From EB88 sp965199135 (GTDB taxonomy: Bacteria > Acidobacteriota > Terriglobia > Terriglobales > Acidobacteriaceae): DNA of 64,000 bases. The position numbers were made by a program, and so were the translations under genes. This document shows, piece by piece, positions 26,310-35,104 of this stretch. The first letter of the stretch is position 1, and the number at the start of each line of letters is the position of its first letter. The notes under the pieces were generated by a model. It had not been told where the DNA came from and ran no database searches. It saw only the letters and a list, made by a program, of their open reading frames with translations. The stretch is taken from positions 1,798,001 through 1,862,000 of the forward strand of contig OZ240685.1 in assembly GCA_965199135.1 (NCBI GenBank), in the 5' to 3' direction.

Positions 26310-26882
26310 ATGACTGATCGCACTCCCGACGCAACCGAGGCGCGTGACGAAGCGCGTGGGCCCATGTTTACCGGGGGCGGAGCGCTGACGCCGCGCGAGC
26401 CGCGCAACTGGAAACCCGTGACGATTGCCGGGGCCGTCGTTCTGATCATCCTGCTTGGCCTGCTGGTGCTGGGCCGCGGCGCGCGCCAGGATGCCAACCC
26501 GGGTGGCGCCGGTCTCGCGCCGCTCGCCGCCTATGCTTCTTCGCTCCCTATCACAAGCGTGCAGATGAGTGATTCGAGCAATCTTTCCGGTGGCAAGGAG
26601 ACCTACATCGACGGCATCGTGACCAACAAAGGAAATCAGACCGTTCGTGCAGTGACGGTGCAGGTGGGGTTCAAGGACGCTACGGGGCTGCTTGCCGGCA
26701 AGGAGACCCTGCCGCTGAACCTGATCCGGTTTCGCGAGCCCTACGTCGACACCGAGCCCGTGGGTGCGGAGCCGATCAAACCTGGTGACGCGCGCCCGTT
26801 CCGGCTGATCTTTGACGATACCCCGGCAAACTGGAACGGCGAGTACCCGGAAGTCCGTGTGATCACGGTCGAGGCGCGTTGA
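26310..26882 (+). CDS. DUF2393-like single-pass membrane protein
   Basis: 190-residue protein with a 45-residue cytosolic N-terminus, one membrane helix (VTIAGAVVLIILLGLLVLG) and an exported beta-rich domain. The latter has the pattern of DUF2393/FxLD-type domains: YIDGIVTNKGNQTVRAVTV, a fluctuating beta-sandwich, and a closing PEVRVITVEA. Such domains are found in anchored proteins of unknown role in acidobacteria and deltaproteobacteria. It may be translated with the small frame just upstream. Family assignment is by overall look. Confidence 0.65.
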   Translation: MTDRTPDATEARDEARGPMFTGGGALTPREPRNWKPVTIAGAVVLIILLGLLVLGRGARQDANPGGAGLAPLAAYASSLPITSVQMSDSSNLSGGKETYIDGIVTNKGNQTVRAVTVQVGFKDATGLLAGKETLPLNLIRFREPYVDTEPVGAEPIKPGDARPFRLIFDDTPANWNGEYPEVRVITVEAR

Positions 26883-26938
26883 TCGGGTCGTATGCGCGAA
26901 GCGGACGTTCCGAAAGCACACGTTCGGGGTAAGAATTA

Positions 26939-26955
26939 CACGTGATTTTCACGTG
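26939..26955. promoter_or_regulatory. 17-bp perfect inverted repeat upstream of the OmpA-family gene
   Basis: CACGTGA-TTT-TCACGTG, a perfect palindrome with two E-box-like CACGTG cores, about 200 bp before the OmpA-family start. Just upstream the hexamer ACGTTC appears twice (around 26905 and 26920). Looks like a dimeric-regulator operator; the factor is unknown. Confidence 0.45.
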
Positions 26956-27157
26956 CCCGTCGTGCAGCTCCCGTTGGTTTGTTGCTCCGGAACCCGGTAC
27001 ATGCGCGAGAAAGTGTGCAGAAGCAAGGGCTTGCGCTGGAGTGAGCAGGAATGCAGGCCTCGCGCCGGAGTTTGGCCCATCAGATGCAACTCTTCTTCGT
27101 GAATGCTGTTCCCTAGAATGCAGTAGCAGTTCCCCAAAGAGAGACGAGGCAGCACAC

Positions 27158-28060
27158 ATGATCAAGACATCCGGAATTTCCGCAAGCGCAGCTTTGCTGC
27201 TTGCGGCGTCAATGGCTCTGCCAGCCATGGCGCAGACTTCATCGCAAGGGAGCACCGCGGCGCCCGCTACCCAAAACAGCAGTATGAACCCGGCCGACAA
27301 CGGCACCTACGCGACCGGCGCTCCACTGCAGACCCAATCCAAGGAAGGTTTCTGGGGTCACCTCAATCCGTTCGCGCGCAAGAAGTGGGTGAAGCGCCAG
27401 CTTGATCCCGTAAAGGGCCGCCTGAACGAGCTCGATCAGTTGCAGTCGAAGAACAGCCGCGACATCCAGGCACTCGACGCAAAGACAGCGACCGGCATCC
27501 ACCAGGCGCAATCCACCGCGGATCAGGCCAACCAGGTGGCTTCCACCGCAAACACGACGGCTGGCCAGGCCCAGAGCATGGCGCAGCAGGCCAACACGCA
27601 GAACACGCAGCTCAACACCACGGTCAACGGCCTCGATCAGTATTCCAAGGTCTCGGACACCGAGCTTCGCTTCCGCCCGGGCCAGACGGTACTCAATGCC
27701 CGCGCGAAGGAGGCGCTCGATCAGGTCGCGACGCAGCTCCAGGGGCAGAAGGGCTATGTGGTCGAGGTCTCGGGCTACTCGCACCTGCGCGGCCAGGCTG
27801 GTCTCGCGAGCTCGCAGCACATGTCCGACGCGGTGGTTCGGTACCTTGTCGAGCAGCACCAGGTGCCCGTGTACAAAATCCACCAGATTGCACTTGGCAA
27901 TGCCAAGCTGCAGGATGGAACGGCTCCCCCAGCCGGCAATGCCGTGCGGGTCAGCGTGATGCAGAACAGTTTAGCGGCAACCAGCGGCACACCAGCATCC
28001 ACGGGCAACGCACCCGCGGGCGGTGCCGCAAGCGCTCCAGCCGGCGGACCGACCCAGTAG
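27158..28060 (+). CDS. OmpA-family protein with coiled-coil linker
   Basis: 300-residue envelope protein. I start at the ATG at 27158, with ACGAGG 8 bp before it; the protein then opens with a signal peptide ending at PAMAQ. Residues 30-80 are low-complexity, 85-165 a Gln/Ala/Thr-rich helical stretch (QAQSTADQANQVAS, QAQSMAQQANTQNT) likely to form a coiled coil, and the last 120 an OmpA C-like domain starting ELRFRPGQTVLNARA with VVEVSGYSHLRG, which normally grips peptidoglycan. The C-terminal tail is Ala/Gly/Pro-rich. No beta-barrel precedes it, so it resembles Pal/YiaD more than OmpA. Confidence 0.85.
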   Translation: MIKTSGISASAALLLAASMALPAMAQTSSQGSTAAPATQNSSMNPADNGTYATGAPLQTQSKEGFWGHLNPFARKKWVKRQLDPVKGRLNELDQLQSKNSRDIQALDAKTATGIHQAQSTADQANQVASTANTTAGQAQSMAQQANTQNTQLNTTVNGLDQYSKVSDTELRFRPGQTVLNARAKEALDQVATQLQGQKGYVVEVSGYSHLRGQAGLASSQHMSDAVVRYLVEQHQVPVYKIHQIALGNAKLQDGTAPPAGNAVRVSVMQNSLAATSGTPASTGNAPAGGAASAPAGGPTQ

Positions 28061-28125
28061 GGTCGTGATCCGCGGCGAGCGAAGCCGCACCAGGCTCTCG
28101 ATCAACGAGAGAACCAAGGCAGATT

Positions 28126-28155
28126 GGCCCCTCACCACGAGGGGCCGTTTTTTTT
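28126..28155 (+). terminator. strong rho-independent terminator
   Basis: 8-bp stem GGCCCCTC / GAGGGGCC, 5-base loop, then G and eight T. It closes the OmpA-family gene, 65 bp after its stop. Confidence 0.93.
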
Positions 28156-28240
28156 GGTCGCGTCATATGGAGCGTTTCGTGGCGCCCCGGCGTTGCCGCT
28201 TCTTCCGTCCTCCCCCGGGCGGGATCGGGTGTAGGGAGGG

Positions 28241-29110
28241 CTAGCGCCCTGGTGCGTGCTCGTGCAGGGCCAGGAGCGTCTCCAGAAGCGGCTTCAACAA
28301 ATCCAGGCGGAGCGCATTGGCTCCATCGGATTTCGCCTCGGACGGGTTGTCGTGCACCTCGAGGAAGATTCCGTCGATACCCGCAGCAACGGCAGCACGC
28401 GCCAGCAGCGGAATGAACTCGGGCTGTCCGCCGGAGACGCCGTTTGCCGCTGAGGGCATCTGCACCGAGTGCGTTCCGTCGAAAACAACGGGCGCGAGCT
28501 TGCGCATGATGCCGAGCGAACGCATGTCGACGACCAGGTTGCCATAGCCAAAGGTGGTGCCGCGTTCGGTGAGCGAGACACGCTGGTTACCGGTGGTCAG
28601 GATCTTGCCGACCGCGTGCTCCATATCCCCTGGTGCGACGAACTGGCCTTTCTTCACGTTGATCGCCCGCCCGGTATTGCCGGCGGCGACCAGCAGGTCC
28701 GTCTGCCTGCAGAGAAAGGCCGGGATCTGTAGCACGTCAGCCCCTTCCGCCGCGATCTCGCACTGCGCCGGCTCATGGACATCGGTGAGAACGGGGAGCC
28801 CTGTGGACTCGGCAACAGTGCGGAGGATGCGGCTGCCCTCGCGCAGGCCAGGCCCACGGAAGCTCGTCACGGAGGTTCGGTTGGCCTTGTCGTAGGAGGC
28901 TTTGAAGATATAGGGCATCTGCAGATCGCTCGTGATGCGCAGGATGCTCTCGGCCATGTGGCGGGTATGGGTTTCACTTTCGATGACACAGGGGCCGGCA
29001 ATCAGAAACAGCTGCCCGGACCCAACCGGAACGGTACCGATTTCGAAGTCTTGGATCACTTCATGATTGAAACATGGAGAGCATGCTTTCTTCTTTACGG
29101 TTGCCCTCAC
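28241..29110 (-). CDS. kdsA: 3-deoxy-8-phosphooctulonate synthase
   Basis: Condenses arabinose 5-phosphate with phosphoenolpyruvate to Kdo 8-phosphate, the committed step for the lipopolysaccharide inner core. The blocks IAGPCVIESE, FKASYDKANRTS, RGPGL, TDVHEP, PAFLCRQTDLL and NVKKGQF run in the normal order. The cysteine in AGPC marks the metal-dependent class, as in Aquifex, rather than the E. coli type, which has Asn there. The start is uncertain: a GTG at 29110 gives 289 residues, while a GTG at 29059 (VIQDFEIG) would give 272. No kds neighbours are present. Confidence 0.95.
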   Translation of the reverse strand: MRATVKKKACSPCFNHEVIQDFEIGTVPVGSGQLFLIAGPCVIESETHTRHMAESILRITSDLQMPYIFKASYDKANRTSVTSFRGPGLREGSRILRTVAESTGLPVLTDVHEPAQCEIAAEGADVLQIPAFLCRQTDLLVAAGNTGRAINVKKGQFVAPGDMEHAVGKILTTGNQRVSLTERGTTFGYGNLVVDMRSLGIMRKLAPVVFDGTHSVQMPSAANGVSGGQPEFIPLLARAAVAAGIDGIFLEVHDNPSEAKSDGANALRLDLLKPLLETLLALHEHAPGR

Positions 29111-29181
29111 TCGCTCTACACTTCTGCCGACTTGGAAATCATCTTGAGGCGCGCGTTCACTCCTGCGTGCGGAGGTCCCCG

Positions 29182-29652
29182 GTGAGCTCTCGTTTGTGGT
29201 CTGCCCTTCTCTGCACCATGCTGTCTACGCTGCCCCTCGCCGCACGCGCCGAGGGGGGCCCTTTCCCACCCGAGGCCTTGAAAGCGCATACGGTGATCAT
29301 TCTGAATGACACCCACACCATGGCGGTGGAGGAGGGTGCAACCGCTGAACTGAAGCAGTGGGGCCGGCTCACGGTCGTCAATGACCTCGACAGTGCCGAC
29401 ATCGTGCTGCACTTCACAAAAGCGACCTCGCACAGCACAAGCAATTCACAGACTAAGGACGAGAAGGACAACAACACCAGCTACGGCTTCAGCGTGACTT
29501 CCTCGTCCACGATCCGCATGGAGGCAACGGAAAAGGGCGGGTTCGCGACCTTTTACTCAACGACCACCGATGACTCCAAGCAAAAGGCCGGGCGTACCTG
29601 CGCCGAGGCATTCATCAGCGCCTTTCAGGATGCCCAGCGACTGAAGAAGTAG
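29182..29652 (+). CDS. exported protein of unknown function
   Basis: 156-residue secreted protein I cannot name. GTG start at 29182 with GGAGG 6 bp before it; the signal peptide ends near LAARA. The mature part has a segment TVIILNDTHTMAVEEGATAE, then a beta-like DSADIVLHF, a Ser/Thr/Asn-rich loop (TSHSTSNSQTKDEKDNN), and a final helix with AEAFISAFQDAQRL. The single cysteine (RTCAEAF) lies in that helix. This layout occurs in small acidobacterial periplasmic proteins of unknown role. Divergent from kdsA. Confidence 0.75.
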   Translation: MSSRLWSALLCTMLSTLPLAARAEGGPFPPEALKAHTVIILNDTHTMAVEEGATAELKQWGRLTVVNDLDSADIVLHFTKATSHSTSNSQTKDEKDNNTSYGFSVTSSSTIRMEATEKGGFATFYSTTTDDSKQKAGRTCAEAFISAFQDAQRLKK

Positions 29653-29734
29653 TTTTGTTCCGGCTCACGCGGGACAGGACGGCAAAGCCAACACCCGGTT
29701 CAGCCTATGACTCCTATGTAGAAACGGAGGAATC

Positions 29735-30097
29735 ATGGCAGGGAACACGACACCGCACACAGAATCAGGCGCTAACCGGAGCTTTGAAGACAGCGACCTC
29801 GAGCCTGGCATCTCCACTGCAACCGTCGGCCGCGGCGCGGATGCTTCGCTCTATGAAGAGAGCGAGGGAGCACAGACTGGTACGAATCGCGGCGCGGCCC
29901 ATGCTCCCGGGGAGGGTCTCCGTCACCACGGGGCTGTCCAGCCGGACACGACGCTTGAAGGCACTTTGACAACGCGTGCTCCAGGGGGATCAGGGCAGGG
30001 CATCAGCTCCCACTCGCAGTCGGAGGAGAGCGAAGGGCAGGAAAAGGTCGTGGCGGAACGCGCGGATGCGCAGGCAGCGATCAACCAGGCGAAGTAA
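29735..30097 (+). CDS. small, probably disordered protein
   Basis: 120 residues, rich in Gly, Ser, Glu, Thr and Ala and almost without hydrophobic stretches, so probably unfolded or a stress-type hydrophilic protein. A strong ribosome site (CGGAGG, 5-6 bp before the ATG) and the good terminator behind it support a real gene. Pieces such as ESEGQEKVVAERADAQAAI at the end may form a helix. There is no signal peptide. Function unknown; desiccation or osmotic protection is only a guess from composition. Confidence 0.65.
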   Translation: MAGNTTPHTESGANRSFEDSDLEPGISTATVGRGADASLYEESEGAQTGTNRGAAHAPGEGLRHHGAVQPDTTLEGTLTTRAPGGSGQGISSHSQSEESEGQEKVVAERADAQAAINQAK

Positions 30098-30121
30098 GCC
30101 GGGCGACGAAAGAAACTCCGG

Positions 30122-30150
30122 GGGCGCAGAGACACTCTGCGCCCTTCTTC
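30122..30150 (+). terminator. terminator after the disordered-protein gene
   Basis: 9-bp stem GGGCGCAGA / TCTGCGCCC with loop GACAC, followed by TTCTTC; 24 bp after the stop. The remaining bases up to the pyrG end show no gene. Confidence 0.75.
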
Positions 30151-30289
30151 GATGCAGCGGTCGGGGCGGGTCTCGCAGAGCGCGCGTCCATTATTGACCC
30201 GCGGCTGGGTGGCCCGCACTCCCCATCCGCAGGAGCCCATGATGGGCATGCCTCGGGAAGAACGCAGAGGTGACAGCGTCGTTTCGGAA

Positions 30290-31951
30290 CTACAGCGGCA
30301 CGACCTGCTCGTCGACCCGCTCTGCCTCCGCCCGGCGCATGCGATTCGAGTAGCTGGCCTCGATGAACGCCGAGAACAAGGGATGCGGCTCGAGGGGCTT
30401 GGACTTGAACTCCGGGTGGAACTGGCAGCCGACGAAAAAGGGGTGGTCTCCAATTTCGACGATCTCGACATATGTGCCATCAGGGGTCGTGCCGGTGATG
30501 CGCAGCCCGGCACCAGTCAGCAGTGCCTCGTACTCGCGGTTGAACTCGTAGCGATGGCGATGGCGCTCCGAGATCTCGGTTGTTTCATAGGCCTGCGCAG
30601 CCAGCGAATCCGGCTCCATAATGCAGTCCCACGCACCGAGGCGCATGGTGCCGCCAAGCTCTTCAACGCCGGTGAGCTCGCGCAGCTTGTAGATCACGCG
30701 ATGGGGCGTTGCCGGGTCGAACTCGCTTGAGTTCGCATGCTGCAGACCGCAGACATTGCGCGCGTACTCGATGCACGCGGTCTGCATGCCCAGGCAGATG
30801 CCGAAATACGGAATTTTCTCTTCGCGGGCAAAGCGAATGGCGTTGAGCATTCCCTCGATGCCGCGCTTGCCGAAGCCCCCGGGTACGAGAATTCCATCGA
30901 AACCGTGCAGCTGCTCGGCATAGTTCGGCGTCTCAAGACCCTCGGCCTCGATCCAGGTCACGCGCAGCTTCAGCGTGTGGCCGAGTGCGCCATGCGTCAG
31001 TGCTTCCTTGAGCGACTTGTAGCTGTCCTCGTACTCCACATACTTGCCGACGATCGCGATCGAAACTTCATCTTTCGGCTGGTAGGCGTGACGGACAAGC
31101 TCCCGCCAGCGCTGGAGCTGCGCCTCGCGCGGCTGGAGGTGGAGGTACTTGAGGATGAGCGAGTCCACACCCTCCTCGGCGAAGTTCAGTGGCACTTCGT
31201 AGATAGAGTCCACATCGCGAGCGCCGATCACGGCCTGGTCTTCGAGGTTGCAGAAGAGCGCGATCTTGCTCTTGATTTCGCGGCTCAGCGGACGGTCCGA
31301 GCGGCACAGCAGCACGTCAGGCTGGATGCCGATCGAGAGCATCTCCTTGACCGAGTGCTGCGTTGGCTTGGTTTTAAGCTCCTGCGCCGCGCTGATCCAG
31401 GGCACGAGCGTGACGTGCACGAAAACTGTATTCTCGCGGCCGAGCTCCTGCCGCATCTGGCGGATCGCCTCAAGGAAGGGCAGCGACTCGATATCGCCTA
31501 CCGTGCCGCCGATTTCGACGATGGTCACGTCGCTTGCAGCGGCGCCATCCACCCGGCTCGCGACCTTGCGCATCGCATTCTTGATCTCGTTGGTGACGTG
31601 CGGGATCACCTGGACGGTCTTGCCGAGGTAGTCGCCGCGGCGCTCCTTTGTGATGATCTGCTCGTAGATCCGGCCGGTGGTGAGGTTGTTGTCTCGCGTG
31701 AGCTTCGCGTGGGTGAAGCGCTCGTAATGGCCGAGATCGAGGTCGGTCTCCGCGCCATCGTCGGTGACAAACACCTCGCCATGCTGAAAGGGAGACATGG
31801 TGCCAGGGTCCACATTGAGGTATGGGTCAAACTTCATCAGGTTGACACGCATGCCGCGGCTCTCGAGCAGGCAGCCGATCGAGGCTGCTGCAAGCCCCTT
31901 ACCAAGCGAAGAAACTACCCCGCCTGTCACAAAAATGTACTTGGCTGACAC
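30290..31951 (-). CDS. pyrG: CTP synthase
   Basis: Makes CTP from UTP, ATP and glutamine. The 553 residues are the standard length. The synthetase domain opens KYIFVTGGVVSSLGKGLAAAS with its P-loop and has the EIGGTVGDIES block; the C-terminal class-I glutamine amidotransferase has the nucleophile cysteine in GICLGMQ and the His/Glu pair in QFHPEF. The start ATG is at 31951. It is monocistronic here and divergent from the membrane glycosyltransferase. Confidence 0.98.
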   Translation of the reverse strand: MSAKYIFVTGGVVSSLGKGLAAASIGCLLESRGMRVNLMKFDPYLNVDPGTMSPFQHGEVFVTDDGAETDLDLGHYERFTHAKLTRDNNLTTGRIYEQIITKERRGDYLGKTVQVIPHVTNEIKNAMRKVASRVDGAAASDVTIVEIGGTVGDIESLPFLEAIRQMRQELGRENTVFVHVTLVPWISAAQELKTKPTQHSVKEMLSIGIQPDVLLCRSDRPLSREIKSKIALFCNLEDQAVIGARDVDSIYEVPLNFAEEGVDSLILKYLHLQPREAQLQRWRELVRHAYQPKDEVSIAIVGKYVEYEDSYKSLKEALTHGALGHTLKLRVTWIEAEGLETPNYAEQLHGFDGILVPGGFGKRGIEGMLNAIRFAREEKIPYFGICLGMQTACIEYARNVCGLQHANSSEFDPATPHRVIYKLRELTGVEELGGTMRLGAWDCIMEPDSLAAQAYETTEISERHRHRYEFNREYEALLTGAGLRITGTTPDGTYVEIVEIGDHPFFVGCQFHPEFKSKPLEPHPLFSAFIEASYSNRMRRAEAERVDEQVVPL

Positions 31952-32110
31952 AAGAACCTCCCGGGTCGCAAAGAGTCGGTGTTGAAGAACATGCGTACCG
32001 AAGGTGGAGCGGGTAGGTACGATCTAGTATCGCAGAGGTCGCGCGGGGTGCAAAGCGAGGGAGCCGCGGCCGATAGTGGTCCATCTCCCACTCCTGAAAG
32101 GCTGGCAACC

Positions 32111-33844
32111 GTGAACGTGATGGCTGACAGAGACGAGCGCGCCGCCAGAGCGGCTGAGCGGCATGCCCCTTCGCCCGTAACGATCGACTTCCGGTGGGGT
32201 CGCATGCGGCAGTGGGGCGCGTTCGGAGCCACGGCGGTGCTGCTGTTCTCGGCCGCGGTGTTCCTTGCCGCTTCGTGGGGCTGGCCGCTCGTCAACGATG
32301 CCGCACTGATGCACTACATCGTCTTTCTGCTGCAGCATGGCATGGCGCCGTATCGCGAGATCGGCGACATCAACCTGCCGGGCGCTTACGTGCCGGAGTG
32401 GTTCGCGCTCACCGTGGCGCCCGCGCTCGATCTCTCGATGGCTCACATGTGGCGCGTCATGGATATTGCAGCGATGCTGCTGTGCGCGGGCGCGATGACG
32501 TCCATCGCAGGCCGGCGCCGCTGGTTTGCTGGCGTGTTCGCAGGGGTGCTGTTTGCGCTGTACCACGGACGCGATGGCATCGGGCAGGCAGGGCAGCGGG
32601 ACCTTTGGATGACCCTGCTGCTGCTGTGGGGCATGGCGTTTCTGCTCCGGGCGATGCGCTCCGAGAGTTTCCAGCAGGGCTGCCTGTGGTGCACGGGGTT
32701 TGGGCTGGCGGTGGGCGCTGCCTCCACCATCAAGCCGTTTGCGCTGCCGTTTCTGCTGTGCGCGCTGCCGATGCTGCTCCGGGAGCGATCGCGGCGCGGT
32801 TGGATGCTTGTTGGAGGCGTGGCTGCGGGTTTCTTCCTGCCGGCCGCGTCGGTGCTTGCCTTTCTTCTCCACTGGCATGCGCTTGCGGCAATGACATGGG
32901 TCCTGCGGGTTGACCTGCCGTATCACGCGGCGCTGGGCGACCGTACGTGGCTGCAGGTGCTCGGGGTGAGCACAATTCGCTCGACGACGCGGCTCGGCGC
33001 GCTCTTGCTCCTCACCGCGCTGCTTGCGGGGGGCTGGCGGGAGAGCTTGTGGGCGCTGACCCGGCGAGCGTCTCGCCCCTCGGTCCGGGCCGCCGCGTGG
33101 GCGGCTCAGCCAGAGCGGTTGCTGCTGCTCGTTGGCTGCCTCATGGGGCTTGTCTCGTTCCTGATCCAGCGCAAGGGCTACTCCTACCAGCGCTACCCGT
33201 CGGTGGCGTTCCTGCTGTTGCTGGCGGCGCTTGAGTTCACGGCGGCCGTGCGGAGCTCCCGTCGCCTGCTCTGGGTTCCGGGAACTGCTGGTTTCGTGTT
33301 GGGCCTGCTGCTTGTCGCCACGACCTACCTGCGCGAAGCCACTCGTGCGGCGTGGCCGGTCGAGGTGACACAGGCGATCGAGCACTCGCTGGTGGCCGCT
33401 GCCGGCCCGGGCGGCGTGCGCACGCTCAATCGCGACGTGCAGTGTGTGGACGTGATCTCCGGCTGCACCGATGCGCTGCTTCATCTCGGACTGGTGCAGG
33501 CGACGGGCTCGATCTACGACGAGTACCTCTTTCCCCAGGAACCGGAACCCTGGGGTGTGGAGTACCCCGGGCCAGAGCCCGGCGCCCCTCTCCCCCGCGC
33601 GGTCGCAGCAGGGCAGGCCCGTTTCGAGGCAGCTCTGCTCGCCCATGCCCCGCGGGTCATCGTGGTGACGGCCTGGCTCTTTCCGGAAGGTCCGGGCAAG
33701 TACCGCAAGCTACTCTCCTGGCCATGGTTCAACGACTGGCTTGCTGCCCACTACACGCTCGCTGAGCAACAGAGTTTTGCCCGGTCGGAAAACGGACCCG
33801 AGGGCTTCCGCGTCTACGTGCGTCGGGGCGAGGCTTTCCGGTAG
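32111..33844 (+). CDS. PMT/ArnT-like multi-pass membrane glycosyltransferase
   Basis: 577-residue integral membrane protein resembling GT39/GT83-type enzymes, which move sugars from polyprenyl carriers in the periplasm. I start at the GTG at 32111 with AAAGG 9 bp before it; an ATG at 32120 is nearly equivalent. After the first membrane helix comes a periplasmic loop with the acidic pair region WPLVNDAALMHY and GDINLPGAYVPEWF, where such enzymes keep their catalytic Asp. Some ten further helices follow, then a soluble C-terminal domain of about 130 residues with PEPWGVEYPGPEPG. The sugar and acceptor are unknown. The next gene starts 9 bp downstream. Confidence 0.75.
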   Translation: MNVMADRDERAARAAERHAPSPVTIDFRWGRMRQWGAFGATAVLLFSAAVFLAASWGWPLVNDAALMHYIVFLLQHGMAPYREIGDINLPGAYVPEWFALTVAPALDLSMAHMWRVMDIAAMLLCAGAMTSIAGRRRWFAGVFAGVLFALYHGRDGIGQAGQRDLWMTLLLLWGMAFLLRAMRSESFQQGCLWCTGFGLAVGAASTIKPFALPFLLCALPMLLRERSRRGWMLVGGVAAGFFLPAASVLAFLLHWHALAAMTWVLRVDLPYHAALGDRTWLQVLGVSTIRSTTRLGALLLLTALLAGGWRESLWALTRRASRPSVRAAAWAAQPERLLLLVGCLMGLVSFLIQRKGYSYQRYPSVAFLLLLAALEFTAAVRSSRRLLWVPGTAGFVLGLLLVATTYLREATRAAWPVEVTQAIEHSLVAAAGPGGVRTLNRDVQCVDVISGCTDALLHLGLVQATGSIYDEYLFPQEPEPWGVEYPGPEPGAPLPRAVAAGQARFEAALLAHAPRVIVVTAWLFPEGPGKYRKLLSWPWFNDWLAAHYTLAEQQSFARSENGPEGFRVYVRRGEAFR

Positions 33845-33853
33845 GTTAAAGGG

Positions 33854-34864
33854 GTGAACCGCCTCCTCCGCGTCGTCGCAGTGCTTGGGCTGCTCGTGCC
33901 GCTTGCTGCCGCACGTGCCGGTCTCCAGGGGCCTGGTCGCGAGCGGCTGATTCTCAAGGATGGCAGCTACCAGGTGGTGCTCAAGTATGAAGTCAACGGC
34001 GATCGCGTGCGCTTCCGTTCCGCGGAGCGGGGGGACTGGGAAGAGATGCCGACCGATCTGGTGGACTGGAAGGCGACCGCCGCGTACAACCACGAGCATG
34101 ATCCTGATGCGAAACCGGACCCGAACAGCCCTGCAGCGCAGGCGGCTGCCGAGATCGACCGCGCCGCTGCTGCCGAGAAGGCTGACGAGCAGGCCCGCCA
34201 GCCGGAGGTTGGCCACGGGCTGCGCCTCCCTGATGAAAGCGGAGTCTGGGGCTTCGACACCTACAAAGACACACCCGAGCTGATCCGGATCCGCCAGAGC
34301 GACGGTGACCTGAACCTTGATCTCGGACACAGCGTGAAGGCGATGGAGATCCCTCGGGGTGGCGCGCGCGACCTGATCCGGCTGCCGGGGTACAAGGCCG
34401 CGGTGTCGTTCCATGTGCCGCGACCGGTCTTCTACATCGCGCTCGACACCAAGAACCCGGTCGCACGCGAAGACGCGATGGTCGTCGATACCCACGGGGC
34501 ATCGTCAACGGCAGAGAGCAGGGGAGACAAGAATCAGCAGGCCTCCGCCAGCAGCACCTACGCGCTCGTGCACCTGCGGATCTGGAAGGATCAGCGGGCG
34601 GCCTCCGGGTCGGAGTTGCGGGGACTCAGTACAGGCGGCGAAGTCGACGGCTCAGCCGAGATCGTAGCCACCGAACGAACGATCCTGCCCGGGGGTCACT
34701 GGATGCGCGTGACGCCGCGTAGCGATCTGAACCTGGGACAGTACAGCCTGATCGAGATCCTGCCGGGGGGCGGTTTCAACCAGGATGGCTGGGACTTTGG
34801 GGTCAACCCGATGGCGCCGGAGAACAAGGGGGCCTTTGCGCCACTTACGACCGACTCACCTTAA
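33854..34864 (+). CDS. exported protein of unknown function
   Basis: 336 residues, GTG start at 33854, signal peptide ending near LAAARA. A first short beta-region (LILKDGSYQVVLKYEVNGDRV, shortened: DGSYQVVLKYEV) resembles the SH3-like or PilJ-type 'lay down a tag' repeats seen in acidobacterial exported proteins. It is followed by an Ala/Asp-rich linker and a C-terminal half without a known motif. The ribosome site AAAGGG is almost on top of the GTG, so the start may be slightly further in. It sits 9 bp after the membrane glycosyltransferase, suggesting a shared transcript and perhaps an envelope role. Confidence 0.7.
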   Translation: MNRLLRVVAVLGLLVPLAAARAGLQGPGRERLILKDGSYQVVLKYEVNGDRVRFRSAERGDWEEMPTDLVDWKATAAYNHEHDPDAKPDPNSPAAQAAAEIDRAAAAEKADEQARQPEVGHGLRLPDESGVWGFDTYKDTPELIRIRQSDGDLNLDLGHSVKAMEIPRGGARDLIRLPGYKAAVSFHVPRPVFYIALDTKNPVAREDAMVVDTHGASSTAESRGDKNQQASASSTYALVHLRIWKDQRAASGSELRGLSTGGEVDGSAEIVATERTILPGGHWMRVTPRSDLNLGQYSLIEILPGGGFNQDGWDFGVNPMAPENKGAFAPLTTDSP

Positions 34865-34867
34865 CCT

Positions 34868-34915
34868 GCGTGGACCGGAGGAAGACCAGAAGGTCTTCCT
34901 CCCGGGACTCCACGC
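34868..34915. terminator. long bidirectional hairpin between convergent genes
   Basis: Nested perfect stems: outer GCGTGGA / TCCACGC and inner 11-bp GGAGGAAGACC / GGTCTTCCTCC around loop AGAA. It lies between the convergent exported-protein gene and the Flp pilin gene, with no T-tract on either side. Confidence 0.75.
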
Positions 34916-34924
34916 GAGAAGTGG

Positions 34925-35104
34925 TCAGGCGTTTGTCAAGGAGGTGGTGAGGTTGTTGAAGATGGTGGTGAGGCTGCCGCCGACCGAGGTAACTGCAACA
35001 ATGGCGGCAACGCCGATGAGACCTGCAACAAGCGCGTATTCGATCAGATCCTGTCCTGATTCGTCCTGCAGCAGGCTTGTAAGCAATTTCTTGTAGTTGC
35101 TCAT
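34925..35104 (-). CDS. Flp/Fap-type pilin (type IVb)
   Basis: 59-residue pilin of the Flp family, assembled by Tad machinery into adhesive pili. The start at 35104 fits AAGGA about 8 bp before it better than an ATG three codons upstream. A short charged leader (MSNYKKLLTSLLQDESGQ) is followed by the pilin helix DLIEYALVAGLIGVAAIVAV, whose E-Y pair is the hallmark of Flp, and a short polar tail. No prepilin peptidase, TadA or secretin lies in this window, so the assembly genes must be elsewhere. Confidence 0.93.
   Translation of the reverse strand: MSNYKKLLTSLLQDESGQDLIEYALVAGLIGVAAIVAVTSVGGSLTTIFNNLTTSLTNA

Noticed and set aside
26942..27157. N-terminal extension of the OmpA-family protein with a CPSC motif
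   Set aside because: It would put a cytosolic-looking Cys-rich part before a perfect signal peptide and ribosome site at 27158.
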